From NCBI GenBank assembly GCA_949285255.1, contig CASDXV010000003.1, positions 1 through 64,000 of the forward strand: DNA of 64,000 bases, read 5' to 3'. A model generated the notes under the pieces. The model ran no database searches, was not told the DNA's origin, and saw only the letters and a list, made by a program, of their open reading frames with translations. Origin of the DNA: an uncultured bacterium (GTDB lineage: Bacteria; Cyanobacteriota; Vampirovibrionia; Gastranaerophilales; Gastranaerophilaceae). Below, in pieces: positions 49,149 to 57,400 of the stretch. A program made the position numbers and the translations under genes. The first letter of the stretch is position 1. Each line of letters opens with the position of its first letter.

Positions 49149-52100
49149 TTAACTTTGTACTAACTGTGACCTTATTCTATCAAGAGCAGCATCTTTACTC
49201 AAGCCCCACTCTCTTTTTGTTACCCTTACTACTTCATAGCCCATGCGCTCCATGATTGATTGTTTTTTGGTTTCATTTACGTTTGATGAAAACTCATCTT
49301 CAACGCCGTCAACTTCGACTATTAACTTGCCATCTATCATAATATCGGCGTTTATACCCGCAAAATCCACCCCTGCGCACAGTGTATGAGTTGTAAATTC
49401 CTCGCTTAAAGCTTCAAAAACTTCTTTTTCAAAGAGATTTTTGAAAGTGTTTTTTCTTGAGGCAATTACTCTGTCTTGAGATTGCACAAATTCAAGATAA
49501 TCCCTTAAAAGCCCCTCAGGCAGTTCGTTTATGGGTTTTGAGATAAAGTTTATAAGTCTTTTTCTGGCACGTGTTATGGCGACATTAAAAAGGTTCGGTT
49601 TTTGAAGAAACATAAGGCTTTGAGAGTGAGAATTTTGCGCTATTGCCCATGACATAAGCATTATATCTCTTTCATCCCCTTGAAATGTATGTGCTGTGCC
49701 GACTTCAATCTCGTGCTTTTGAATAGTTTCCTGAGAAAAAACTTTTATAACGGCTTTTTTTATAAGTTCGACCTGACCCCTGAACGGTGAAATTATACCT
49801 ATTGAAACAGGCTTGTTTTCGGGGTCTTTCTCGTTTTCATAAATTAAATCCTGAACTTTTTTGATAACCGCTTCGCACTCTGCCAAGTTTCTTGTCACGT
49901 CCATATCTACTTTGGCTTCTTTTACTTCAATAACTTCAACTGGCGAAACCATATCAAAATAAGGCTTCATGACTTTTATTCTGCCGCCGTAAAATTCTCT
50001 GTTTGAAAATTCTATAATAGGCTTTGGCGAGCGAAAATGCTCATCTAAAAGCGTTGGTGTTGTTGAGTAGTAGTTTGCAACATCAAACATTGAGTTTGTT
50101 CGAAAACGCCACAGGAGTTGGTAGCGGTCTTCTATATTGTACTGATTTAAAAACGACTGTTCTTTTGCTTTCTCTAAAAATGACAGGTGCGGCAGCTGTT
50201 TGTCATCACCCACGATGACGGCTTTTCTTGCACGGAAAAGAATAGGAAAACAGCTTGCAATGTCGCATTGAGAGGCTTCATCTATTATAACCACGTCAAA
50301 AAGAGCAGGCTTTAGAGGCAGCGAGTTTGATATGGCGTAAGTTGTTACGCACCAGCAGGGAAAAGCGTTTAAAAGCGGCTTAAAGTCCTCTTTTTCAAGC
50401 AGTCTGTTTTGTTGATTAACTTTTCTTGATACAAGAGATTTTGAGTGAATCATCAATCTCTGGCGCTTTTGCTGGTCGCACAGGATATTTTTAAGTGCCG
50501 TTCTGCGTTTGTTTTTAAGTATATCAACGGCGAGTTTTTGTTGTTTTTTTCTAAGGCTTTTAATTTTCTTTAAAATCTGATGAAGATTGCCGATTTTATA
50601 GATTTTATTTTCTATCTCGCGAAGTTTGGCCTCAAGAAGCTCCAAATCAAGCTCCATAGCAAGGCGCGAGGACATTTCGGAAGCTTTAATTTTTCCTTTA
50701 AGGTTAAGTATTTTTTTAATTTTTTTGAGTTTTATGTTCTCAAAAATCTTATCAAAGATGTTTTTGTTTTGTTTTCTTTCATATTTTTCAAGCGCTTCAA
50801 GGAGTTTTTTTGTTTGATTAACTTCTTCAAGAGAGAGCGAATTTTTTAGAATTTCATATTCGCCTATAGCCTCTTTTGTTTCTGTTTTTTCATCATATAT
50901 TTCACTGTAGCGCTTCTCAAGAGAAAAAATCTTCCCTGCACCTTCTTCAAGGCGAGTTATCTCGCCTATAAGGTTTTTCATATCCTCAGGTTCTGCCATA
51001 ACGGCGTCTGTAAAGCCGCTGTCGAGGTCTACTTTGTTTGAAAGTAAATCCTCAAGCTTGAAGTTCAGCATTTTTTGATAGTTGGCGCGTCCCGCTCTTA
51101 GCGCTAAATACGGCGCATTAAGCGAGTTTAGCCTGTCTGCAACAACATCAACCGCTTTATCCATACGAGAAGCTACAAGAACGCTCTTTCCGCTTGCAAT
51201 TAAATGAGATACAAGGTTTACAATGGTTTGAGATTTTCCTGTACCGGGCGGGCCATATACGGCTAAAAAGTCGTTTTCTTCTATTTTTTTAATAACATCT
51301 TCCTGCGAATCGCTAAGTGCCAGAGGGGTCATGGGGAAAAAGTCTTTTACTTCTTTTTCTTCTATTTTTTCGTTTGCAACTTTTCCTTTTTGCAAAAGGT
51401 ACTCATGACTTATGACGTTAAGAACGGTTTCTCTATACGTCCCTTGTGATTTTTCGGCAATTTGAGTGAGTTCATGGAGCACTCCTGCCGTTACTGTTGG
51501 GCGTTTTGTGAGAATTACGGCGTTTTTCCTCTGAAGAGTGAGTTTTTCTACTTTGACTCTCGGGGTTTTTGCAATTTCATCCATTGCATCAAAGTCAAAA
51601 TCCCCGTCTTCCGTCAATTTTTGTGCGTTTTCTCTTGAGTAAAAATCTTCAAAATCTTGCTTGATATCAGCTTCAACAGGCGCTGTTTCTATTTCAATTT
51701 CAGGTACAAGCGACTTTAGAGTCGTTAAAAATATATCAAGACTCTCTTGATTTAGAGGCAACTCGGGAACAACATCCAAGAGCCCAGATAGCATAGCGTC
51801 AGCCTCTTGCTCATCATCCCTTTTCATAAGCTGAGCTAAAGCGCCCGTGTTGAGGGATAAAATGTCTTCTTGAGCGGTGAGGACGATATTTACACCTTTT
51901 CTTTCAAGTTTACATGGAACATATAAAAGAGGTGTCAAAAACTGGTTATTTTTGCGCACTTTGGAGTTTTTGCCCACAAGGAACAAATACCCGTATATCA
52001 GGTATTTTTCTTTTGCGTTCATATCCCCTTGAATCATTAGCTCTGTTAAGTAACTGTCCGAACCGTCCAACAAAAGCGGCTCATCAAAGTTTGTAAAGAG

Positions 52101-52271
52101 TTTTTCTTCATCGTCAAGAAAAACCCATTTGTTTTCTTTATCTTCTTTTAAATTTCTGAAAGTCGAGCTTTTTACTTCTTCTCTGACGCAGTCATGAAGA
52201 TATTGGGCAAGTTTTTTTACAAAACTTGTATTAAATGCGCTTACTATTGCTTTTTGAGCTTCTTGTAACAT
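49149..52271 (-). CDS. SF1 helicase with C-terminal restriction-endonuclease-like domain
   Basis: 1040 residues. N-terminal region unknown; helicase from about 320: G-P-P-G-T-G-K-S-Q-T (motif I), V-V-I-I-D-E-A-S-Q-C-D (II), G-D-D-K-Q-L-P (III), F-Q-G-D-E-R-D-I and V-A-I-T-R-A-R-K-R-L (VI), with a coiled middle. The C terminus (about 960-1040) has F-A-G-I-N-A-D-I, then V-E-V-D-G, and K-K-Q...V-T-K-R, a DUF559/MTES_1575-type nuclease core. Related proteins include DNA-repair and defence helicases. A TATAAT lies six bases before the ATG. The partner in the unit is mutS2. Confidence 0.85.
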   Translation of the reverse strand: MLQEAQKAIVSAFNTSFVKKLAQYLHDCVREEVKSSTFRNLKEDKENKWVFLDDEEKLFTNFDEPLLLDGSDSYLTELMIQGDMNAKEKYLIYGYLFLVGKNSKVRKNNQFLTPLLYVPCKLERKGVNIVLTAQEDILSLNTGALAQLMKRDDEQEADAMLSGLLDVVPELPLNQESLDIFLTTLKSLVPEIEIETAPVEADIKQDFEDFYSRENAQKLTEDGDFDFDAMDEIAKTPRVKVEKLTLQRKNAVILTKRPTVTAGVLHELTQIAEKSQGTYRETVLNVISHEYLLQKGKVANEKIEEKEVKDFFPMTPLALSDSQEDVIKKIEENDFLAVYGPPGTGKSQTIVNLVSHLIASGKSVLVASRMDKAVDVVADRLNSLNAPYLALRAGRANYQKMLNFKLEDLLSNKVDLDSGFTDAVMAEPEDMKNLIGEITRLEEGAGKIFSLEKRYSEIYDEKTETKEAIGEYEILKNSLSLEEVNQTKKLLEALEKYERKQNKNIFDKIFENIKLKKIKKILNLKGKIKASEMSSRLAMELDLELLEAKLREIENKIYKIGNLHQILKKIKSLRKKQQKLAVDILKNKRRTALKNILCDQQKRQRLMIHSKSLVSRKVNQQNRLLEKEDFKPLLNAFPCWCVTTYAISNSLPLKPALFDVVIIDEASQCDIASCFPILFRARKAVIVGDDKQLPHLSFLEKAKEQSFLNQYNIEDRYQLLWRFRTNSMFDVANYYSTTPTLLDEHFRSPKPIIEFSNREFYGGRIKVMKPYFDMVSPVEVIEVKEAKVDMDVTRNLAECEAVIKKVQDLIYENEKDPENKPVSIGIISPFRGQVELIKKAVIKVFSQETIQKHEIEVGTAHTFQGDERDIMLMSWAIAQNSHSQSLMFLQKPNLFNVAITRARKRLINFISKPINELPEGLLRDYLEFVQSQDRVIASRKNTFKNLFEKEVFEALSEEFTTHTLCAGVDFAGINADIMIDGKLIVEVDGVEDEFSSNVNETKKQSIMERMGYEVVRVTKREWGLSKDAALDRIRSQLVQS

Positions 52272-52334
52272 AAAAATATTATAGCTTGGTTTTAAAAAAT
52301 CTTTTCATACAAAAAGATGAAGAGAATTGATATT

Positions 52335-52363
52335 AAAAAGACCCCCTTATTGGGAGTCTTTTT
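52335..52363 (-). terminator. Terminator after tRNA-Gly
   Basis: AAAAAGAC and GTCTTTTT arms with a T-CCC/GGGG stem (one T-G pair) around a 5-base loop, followed by a T-run on the minus strand six bases past the tRNA. Confidence 0.75.
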
Positions 52364-52368
52364 AGTTA

Positions 52369-52440
52369 GCGGAAGACGAGGCTCGAACTCGCAACAACCT
52401 GCTTGGAAGGCAGGGACTCTACCAATTGAGTTACTTCCGC
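52369..52440 (-). tRNA. tRNA-Gly (anticodon TCC)
   Basis: 72 bases on the minus strand. Acceptor GCGGAAG pairs with CTTCCGC; anticodon stem CCTGC/GCAGG holds the loop C-TTCC-AA, anticodon TCC (reads GGA/GGG); the T-arm loop GTTCGAG is present. CCA is not encoded. Directly upstream lies a 40-base repeat that includes the first 13 bases of the tRNA. Confidence 0.95.
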
Positions 52441-52467
52441 AAATATTTCATTATTCAATTGTCAAAT
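52428..52467 (-). repeat. Direct repeat copy 1: tRNA-Gly 5' end and upstream flank
   Basis: 40 bases identical to 52521-52560. This copy includes the first 13 bases of the tRNA and 27 bases of its upstream flank. Confidence 0.9.
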
Positions 52468-52520
52468 CTTTTTTGTAACTCAATTGGAATTTTGTGGACA
52501 AGCCACTTTGCTTCGCAAAG

Positions 52521-52560
52521 GAGTTACTTCCGCAAATATTTCATTATTCAATTGTCAAAT
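52521..52560 (-). repeat. Direct repeat copy 2: detached tRNA 5' fragment
   Basis: 40 bases identical to 52428-52467, 93 bases away. It carries the tRNA's first 13 bases without the rest of the gene. The gap between the copies holds a reverse-complement fragment (52475-52487 matches 52422-52434) and the hairpins GTGG/CCAC and CTTTGC/GCAAAG. Confidence 0.9.
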
Positions 52561-52615
52561 TGCCTTTTGACCCGACAATATTAACCCAAAATAAACTTTA
52601 TTTCAAGTTATTTTA

Positions 52616-53029
52616 TTATTCTTTACTTAATCGCTCCGAGAGCATTTCGGTATAGCCTAAAATTTCTCCTAAGTTTTTGCTTTCAGATAAATAATTCAAA
52701 ATATCTCTTTTTGTGCCCCTTTTGATATCTACGCTAAACATTCTGTCAGTGTGCGGGAGTTGGGCTGCAAGCTGCAAAATTCTTACATCGGGCTTTTCTT
52801 TATTTGGAGAGGGGGAGATAAAAATTTTATACTCTTGTCCGTCATTTGGATTTTTAAATTCTTCTATTACATCAGAAAAATCTCCCCATTCGCAAACCTC
52901 ACGCTCTGCACGCTTTAAAAGCTTTTTAACGGTGTTTTTTTCAACATCGGATAAATCCGCCTCTTTGTTTTTCGCTTGTAGAGGGTTTAGTTTATTTCCA
53001 AAGTTAAAAAATGATTTTTCCACGTTCAT
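52616..53029 (-). CDS. Hypothetical protein
   Basis: 137 residues, not recognised: K-S-F-F-N-F-G-N-K-L-N-P-L-Q at the start, a charged helix (about 24-45), then a beta-like part (Y-K-I-F-I-S-P-S-P, R-I-L-Q-L-A-A-Q-L-P) and a helical C terminus. It is 24 bases downstream of the 795-residue gene and probably co-transcribed. Confidence 0.6.
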   Translation of the reverse strand: MNVEKSFFNFGNKLNPLQAKNKEADLSDVEKNTVKKLLKRAEREVCEWGDFSDVIEEFKNPNDGQEYKIFISPSPNKEKPDVRILQLAAQLPHTDRMFSVDIKRGTKRDILNYLSESKNLGEILGYTEMLSERLSKE

Positions 53030-53053
53030 AGTCTTTCCTTTTTTGTCATTTTA

Positions 53054-55441
53054 TCAGGCTGCTTTTTGTTTGTCTATACGATTTATAAAATCATGCAGTT
53101 CTTTAAGTCCGTTAAGTGATATCGCATTCATTTCATCTTCTTCAACTATATCGGAGAGATAATTTTTTATGTCGGGAATTTCTGCAAAAAGACCCAATTC
53201 CGCTCTGCGGTATGATTTATAAACATCATTAAAATAGTTGTTGTATCTTGTTTCAAAAGTTTTATTGTTTTTATATTTGTTAAATATACCTCTAATGTTG
53301 TCATATTCAGGTTTTAGTACGGTGTCTTTGTTCTTTTTAATATCGTATGGAACATGTTCAAGTTCTGATATTTCATCTGTCAAAGCGCCTCTGTACTGCA
53401 GCTCTTCTTGTATTCCATCTTTTGTTATGATGTTCATTTGCGCTGCGGTATAACCTGTCTTTTTAACTGCTTTTTTGTTATTTGAAACCGATTCTACAAG
53501 CATAGAGGGTTTAAATATATTTCCGTTTTTATCCTTTAGGCATGTAAGGTTATTTTTGTTTACTATTTGATATTGCGAATTATCAGGGTTTTCTTTAGCT
53601 ATTTTTAGCATTTTTTCATACCAGTTAGTGTATGCTTCTTTTAGGGTATCGACTTGTGTGTCGCTAAAGTAGGTAATGCCGTCTGCTCCACTGTAGTTGT
53701 GAAGTTCCGTTATTTGAATGTCGCCGTTTTCAACGGCTTTAGCAAGATTAGCTATAAGTTTGCCGCTTTGAGCTTCTCTTGCGCTGTCATAGACTTGTTT
53801 TTCTATATTTTTTAATAAAGGCATTTTATCTTCGCTTATTGTGCCTTTGTTCTCTAAAATATATTTTGTGAATAGCTCAACATCATCTGGATTATCAGTG
53901 TTTGCCTTTACGATTTTTTCAATTTCATCTGTTGGTATGCTTGAATTTTTTGCAACAATTCTTGTACCCTGTGCGTCACCTATCATAGTGCTTGCCGCAT
54001 TTTTATCCGTCGGTAAATCTTCTTTTAAATCAAAAACCTTATTTCTGATTTTTGAAAATACTGACTCTTCTCCTTTGGCGCGGGCGGTAACTGTTCCGTA
54101 GTCGCTTTGAGTTATGTATATTTTTTTATTTGGGTCATAAACAGTTTCGGAATTTATACCTAAAACATCAAAAAGCTCGCTCATAGTCTTTCTCATAGAT
54201 GTGTCATTTGAGTATTCACTTGCAAGTTCTTTTGAAATTGAAGTCATTTTTTCTCTACTCAAAGTATCATCCATAAGGCCTATTGCCCCTTGCAGCCTTT
54301 GAAGAGGAACTTCTTTTCCGTCTTGAACTATTCCATTGTATGATTTTAAAATAGTTTTTGCTTTTGGATTTGTACTGTTATTGAGGTAATCAAGCGCCTC
54401 ATCAACATTTTGAAAAACAGGGACTGCTTTAGTTATATTTGATGTAATGGTGTCGTTTGCTTCGCTAAAAAGTTTAGAACCTAAAGATGAGGCGCCTTTG
54501 AATACAAGTCTTGTCGAGCCTCCTATAACAGGAGCTGCAATAAGGCCTCCTAAGGCGCCATTTAGAGTATCATCTTTAATGTCCTCTAATCTTCCCTCCC
54601 CAAGTGCGCGGGAAAATCCGTCTGTCGCACCTGATAAAGCGCCGTCAATTGCCATATCGGTACCGTAAGATAGTACCTTTGCCGCAACTAAACCTGCGCT
54701 TAGTTTTGTTCCTTCCTGTGCAACATAGCTTGTTCCTTGTTTTGCGAGCAAGCCTGCAATTATTCCCTTACCTGCGCTTTTTGCGCTTGTTTGAACGGCA
54801 TTAAGCCCGCATGCTTTTGCAACAGTTGTGCCTGCTGCTCCCCCAAGAGCATTTGACAGTGGGGCTATTGCGCCGTTAATTGAACCTGTAGTTAAGTCAT
54901 ATCCTAAATCTTTTAAATCGTATTCTCTGCCGCCAATAGCTGCGTCAGCAGCCTTGATAGCGGTTTTAGAAACTGCACCTGCTCCTGCTGCTACAAGTAA
55001 AGATGCTCCGCCTGTGACAGGTGCAAGAGCTGCAGCACCTACTGCTATTATGCCTGATGTAATGTCAGCTGTGACATCAGTGCACATTTTTTGCCCTTCT
55101 TTATATTTTTCAAGGGCTTCTTTGGCTTCTTCTTGTGAAATTTCGCCCTTTTCGTATTGTTCTATGGTATTTTCAACGGATTTTGAGCCTGATTTCATAT
55201 TAAAAAAGTTTTTAATACCATCCCAGGCCTTGCCTATAAGACCTTGTTCTTCTTTTATATCTTTTAGTTCATCTTTCAGGCTTGTGTTTACTGCTTCTTT
55301 TAGAGTAGAAAATTCTACGGTATCTGCATTTAAGCTGTTTTTATCGTAGGTTAACTTTTCTGCAGATTTTGTATTTGCAGTGTTTTGAAGTTTTTTTGTA
55401 TATAGATTTGTATCGATTGAATTAATCGAGGAAATACTCAT
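53054..55441 (-). CDS. Very large lineage-specific protein with Ala/Gly-rich hydrophobic region
   Basis: 795 residues, not recognised, no signal peptide. It starts with S-I-S-S-I-N-S-I-D-T-N-L. Charged helices to about 110, then a hydrophobic Ala/Gly/Leu zone (about 120-290: I-I-A-V-G-A-A-A-L-A-P-V-T-G-G-A, A-L-G-G-A-A-G-T, G-A-L-G-G-L-I-A-A-P-V) that could insert in a membrane; the rest is helical. The layout (no Sec signal, hydrophobic middle) resembles translocators and some secreted effectors of type III systems; the export operon is in the same window. This is inference. AAGAGAG precedes the ATG. Confidence 0.65.
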   Translation of the reverse strand: MSISSINSIDTNLYTKKLQNTANTKSAEKLTYDKNSLNADTVEFSTLKEAVNTSLKDELKDIKEEQGLIGKAWDGIKNFFNMKSGSKSVENTIEQYEKGEISQEEAKEALEKYKEGQKMCTDVTADITSGIIAVGAAALAPVTGGASLLVAAGAGAVSKTAIKAADAAIGGREYDLKDLGYDLTTGSINGAIAPLSNALGGAAGTTVAKACGLNAVQTSAKSAGKGIIAGLLAKQGTSYVAQEGTKLSAGLVAAKVLSYGTDMAIDGALSGATDGFSRALGEGRLEDIKDDTLNGALGGLIAAPVIGGSTRLVFKGASSLGSKLFSEANDTITSNITKAVPVFQNVDEALDYLNNSTNPKAKTILKSYNGIVQDGKEVPLQRLQGAIGLMDDTLSREKMTSISKELASEYSNDTSMRKTMSELFDVLGINSETVYDPNKKIYITQSDYGTVTARAKGEESVFSKIRNKVFDLKEDLPTDKNAASTMIGDAQGTRIVAKNSSIPTDEIEKIVKANTDNPDDVELFTKYILENKGTISEDKMPLLKNIEKQVYDSAREAQSGKLIANLAKAVENGDIQITELHNYSGADGITYFSDTQVDTLKEAYTNWYEKMLKIAKENPDNSQYQIVNKNNLTCLKDKNGNIFKPSMLVESVSNNKKAVKKTGYTAAQMNIITKDGIQEELQYRGALTDEISELEHVPYDIKKNKDTVLKPEYDNIRGIFNKYKNNKTFETRYNNYFNDVYKSYRRAELGLFAEIPDIKNYLSDIVEEDEMNAISLNGLKELHDFINRIDKQKAA

Positions 55442-55523
55442 TTTTGCTCTCTTAATAATGGGGTTATATATATAAAGTATGTCCTCTTTAAATAATTGCT
55501 TTTTTGTGAAGTTTAATTAAAAT

Positions 55524-55607
55524 AAAAAAAAGCCGTCCTAAAAGGCGGCTACTAGACTTGGGGAGGAGGTTTTGAGTAGGACTTGCGTCCTTATGTTTTT
55601 TTCTTCG
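55524..55607 (-). ncRNA. Candidate trans-acting small RNA (Yfr1-like layout)
   Basis: On the minus strand, TAAAAT (55614-55619) would start RNA at 55607. First a hairpin with a GCAA-type loop (55578-55591), then an unpaired C-rich stretch (CCUCCUCCCC; complement 55560-55569) able to pair with Shine-Dalgarno sites, then a terminator hairpin (about 55531-55550) and a T-run to 55524. That order is the one of cyanobacterial Yfr1. Bases in the terminator arm can also pair with the first hairpin (GTCCTA/TAGGAC), so a switch is possible. The plus strand also has a hairpin and T-run. Confidence 0.45.
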
Positions 55608-55699
55608 GCGGATATTTTAAAAGCTTTAGCGATATCGTCCGTTTGTATTAAATTTGAAAAAATGTTCAATATTTATGCGCATTTTGTTAAAATATTGGT

Positions 55700-56473
55700 A
55701 TGAAAAAATTTATAGCATTAGTTTTAATATTGTTTTTTGGCTTTACTCTTTTAGGTGCCGATGCCGCTCAGAAAAAAAAGGTTAAAAAGCCTAAAATAAA
55801 AACAAAAGTAGAGATAGAAACAAAAGACGGATTTTTGCTTAACGGGGATTTGTATTTTGCTCCTCAAAAAAAACCGCCCCGCCCGCTTGTGGTCTTATTG
55901 CACTCGTTTGGCTCAAGAGCCTCAGACTGGGGAGTTTTGCCTGAATCTTTAAGGCAGAGAAACTATAACGTCCTTGCGCTTGATTTAAGAGGGCATGGCA
56001 GAAGTGTTTATACAAAAAATTTCAGATTTAAGTCAAGAATGAACTTTACAAAAGATGACTGGGCAAAATACCCGATTGATGTTGTCGGTTCAATAGATTA
56101 CATAAAAAAGAATTATCCTAATATTGACGCAAATGAAGTTTATATTGTAGGAGCGGATTTAGGTGCAAATACTGCGGTACTTGCAGCCTCTATTATGAGA
56201 GAAAAGCCTAAAAAAATGGTTTTAATATCTCCTTACGTTTCATTTAAAAATCTTGATATAGCGCTTATTGTACCGAGGCTTACAACTGTTCCTATGATGG
56301 TTATGGCTTCAAAAGCCGATAAGTATTCGTATTCTCAGGCTGATATCATCTCAAGGCTTATTCATTCAAAAATGACTCAAAAATTATACGAACAAGGCGG
56401 CTCAGGCGTGCTTTTATTGAAGCGTAACCCCTCTTCCTATAATGAAATTATCAACTACATTTCAGGCAAATAG
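55700..56473 (+). CDS. Exported alpha/beta-hydrolase-fold protein, catalytic residues missing
   Basis: 257 residues. Signal peptide about 1-22. The fold is clear: V-V-L-L-H-S-F-G-S at 64-72, A-L-D-L-R-G-H-G-R-S at 93-102, and the nucleophile elbow G-A-D-L-G at 151-155. The elbow serine is replaced by Asp153, and the usual His-Gly near the C terminus is G-G-S-G instead, so the Ser-His pair is lost. It may be a binding protein or use Asp in another way. TAAAAT is six bases before the ATG. Confidence 0.8.
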   Translation: MKKFIALVLILFFGFTLLGADAAQKKKVKKPKIKTKVEIETKDGFLLNGDLYFAPQKKPPRPLVVLLHSFGSRASDWGVLPESLRQRNYNVLALDLRGHGRSVYTKNFRFKSRMNFTKDDWAKYPIDVVGSIDYIKKNYPNIDANEVYIVGADLGANTAVLAASIMREKPKKMVLISPYVSFKNLDIALIVPRLTTVPMMVMASKADKYSYSQADIISRLIHSKMTQKLYEQGGSGVLLLKRNPSSYNEIINYISGK

Positions 56474-56530
56474 ATGATTTAAATTACTCTACATATGTAT
56501 ATAGTATTCATATACTGTGGGGAGTTTAAT

Positions 56531-57400
56531 ATGGCAGGAAATCTAAAAAGCAAAGTTGATATAAAAGAGCAGGGCGGCTTAAGAGTAGTTAAAGCCCCTA
56601 AAACTAAGCCATATAGTGACATTGACCTGAATAACTGGAAAATGTATTCCCATATAAAAACAGGCACACTGTGGGAATTTGCCTCAAGAGAAAAATCAAA
56701 CGGTCACAGTTACGATTACCACGGCAACTACATCCCGCAGATTGCAACACAGCTTTTTGAGCGCTTTACAAAGAAAGATGATGTCGTGCTTGATTTGTTC
56801 TTTGGCTCAGGTACATCAGGTATTGAAGCTCTTAATATGGGCAGAAGATGTATAGGTGTTGAGCTTAAAGAAGATATGGTCGATTATGTTTCAAAGAAGT
56901 TTTCAAAACGTGAGCTGGTATCTAAAATGAACATAATCTGCGCCGATAGCGCTTCAGAAGCTGCAAGGGAAAAAATTGAAGCCCGCCTTGAGATTATGGG
57001 CAAAAAATCCGCTCAATTCCTTGTTTTACACCCTCCGTATGATGATATTATAAAATTTTCAGACAGAAAAGAAGACCTATCAAACTGTGCAACTACAGAA
57101 GAGTTTTATGAACTGTTTAAAAAAGTTGCAAAAAACGGCTATGATTTGCTTGAAAAAGGCAGGTTTGCAGCGCTTATAATAGGCGATAAGTACGCAAACT
57201 CACGCCATATAAACCTAAGTTTTGAATGTCAAAGACGCATGGAAGAGCTTGGTTTTATAACAAAAGCGGTAATTGTAAAAAATATCACGGGAAATGAAAG
57301 AGCAAAAGGAAAAACCGCTAACTTATGGCGCTATAGAGCGCTTGCGGGTGGTTTTTACATATTTGAACATGAATACATTATGCTTTTTCAAAAGCCCTGA
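56531..57400 (+). CDS. DNA-methyltransferase-like protein (N4/N6 type)
   Basis: 289 residues from the ATG at 56531; GGGGAG before it favours this start over one at 56495. The SAM-binding motif is D-L-F-F-G-S-G-T-S-G at 88-97; the motif-IV equivalent is H-P-P-Y at 167-170, with His where D/N/S/T is usual. Motif I comes before IV. There is no restriction enzyme alongside, so it is an orphan or may act on another substrate. Confidence 0.78.
   Translation: MAGNLKSKVDIKEQGGLRVVKAPKTKPYSDIDLNNWKMYSHIKTGTLWEFASREKSNGHSYDYHGNYIPQIATQLFERFTKKDDVVLDLFFGSGTSGIEALNMGRRCIGVELKEDMVDYVSKKFSKRELVSKMNIICADSASEAAREKIEARLEIMGKKSAQFLVLHPPYDDIIKFSDRKEDLSNCATTEEFYELFKKVAKNGYDLLEKGRFAALIIGDKYANSRHINLSFECQRRMEELGFITKAVIVKNITGNERAKGKTANLWRYRALAGGFYIFEHEYIMLFQKP

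Noticed and set aside
52441-52560. A second tRNA gene beside tRNA-Gly
   Set aside because: Only the first 13 bases and upstream flank are repeated; there is no anticodon or T arm.
55524-55607. Cyclic-di-GMP (GEMM) riboswitch upstream of the 795-residue gene
   Set aside because: The GGACGCAA string recalls GEMM, but the flanking conserved parts and junction do not fit, and the downstream gene seems to have its own promoter. A free small RNA is a better fit.
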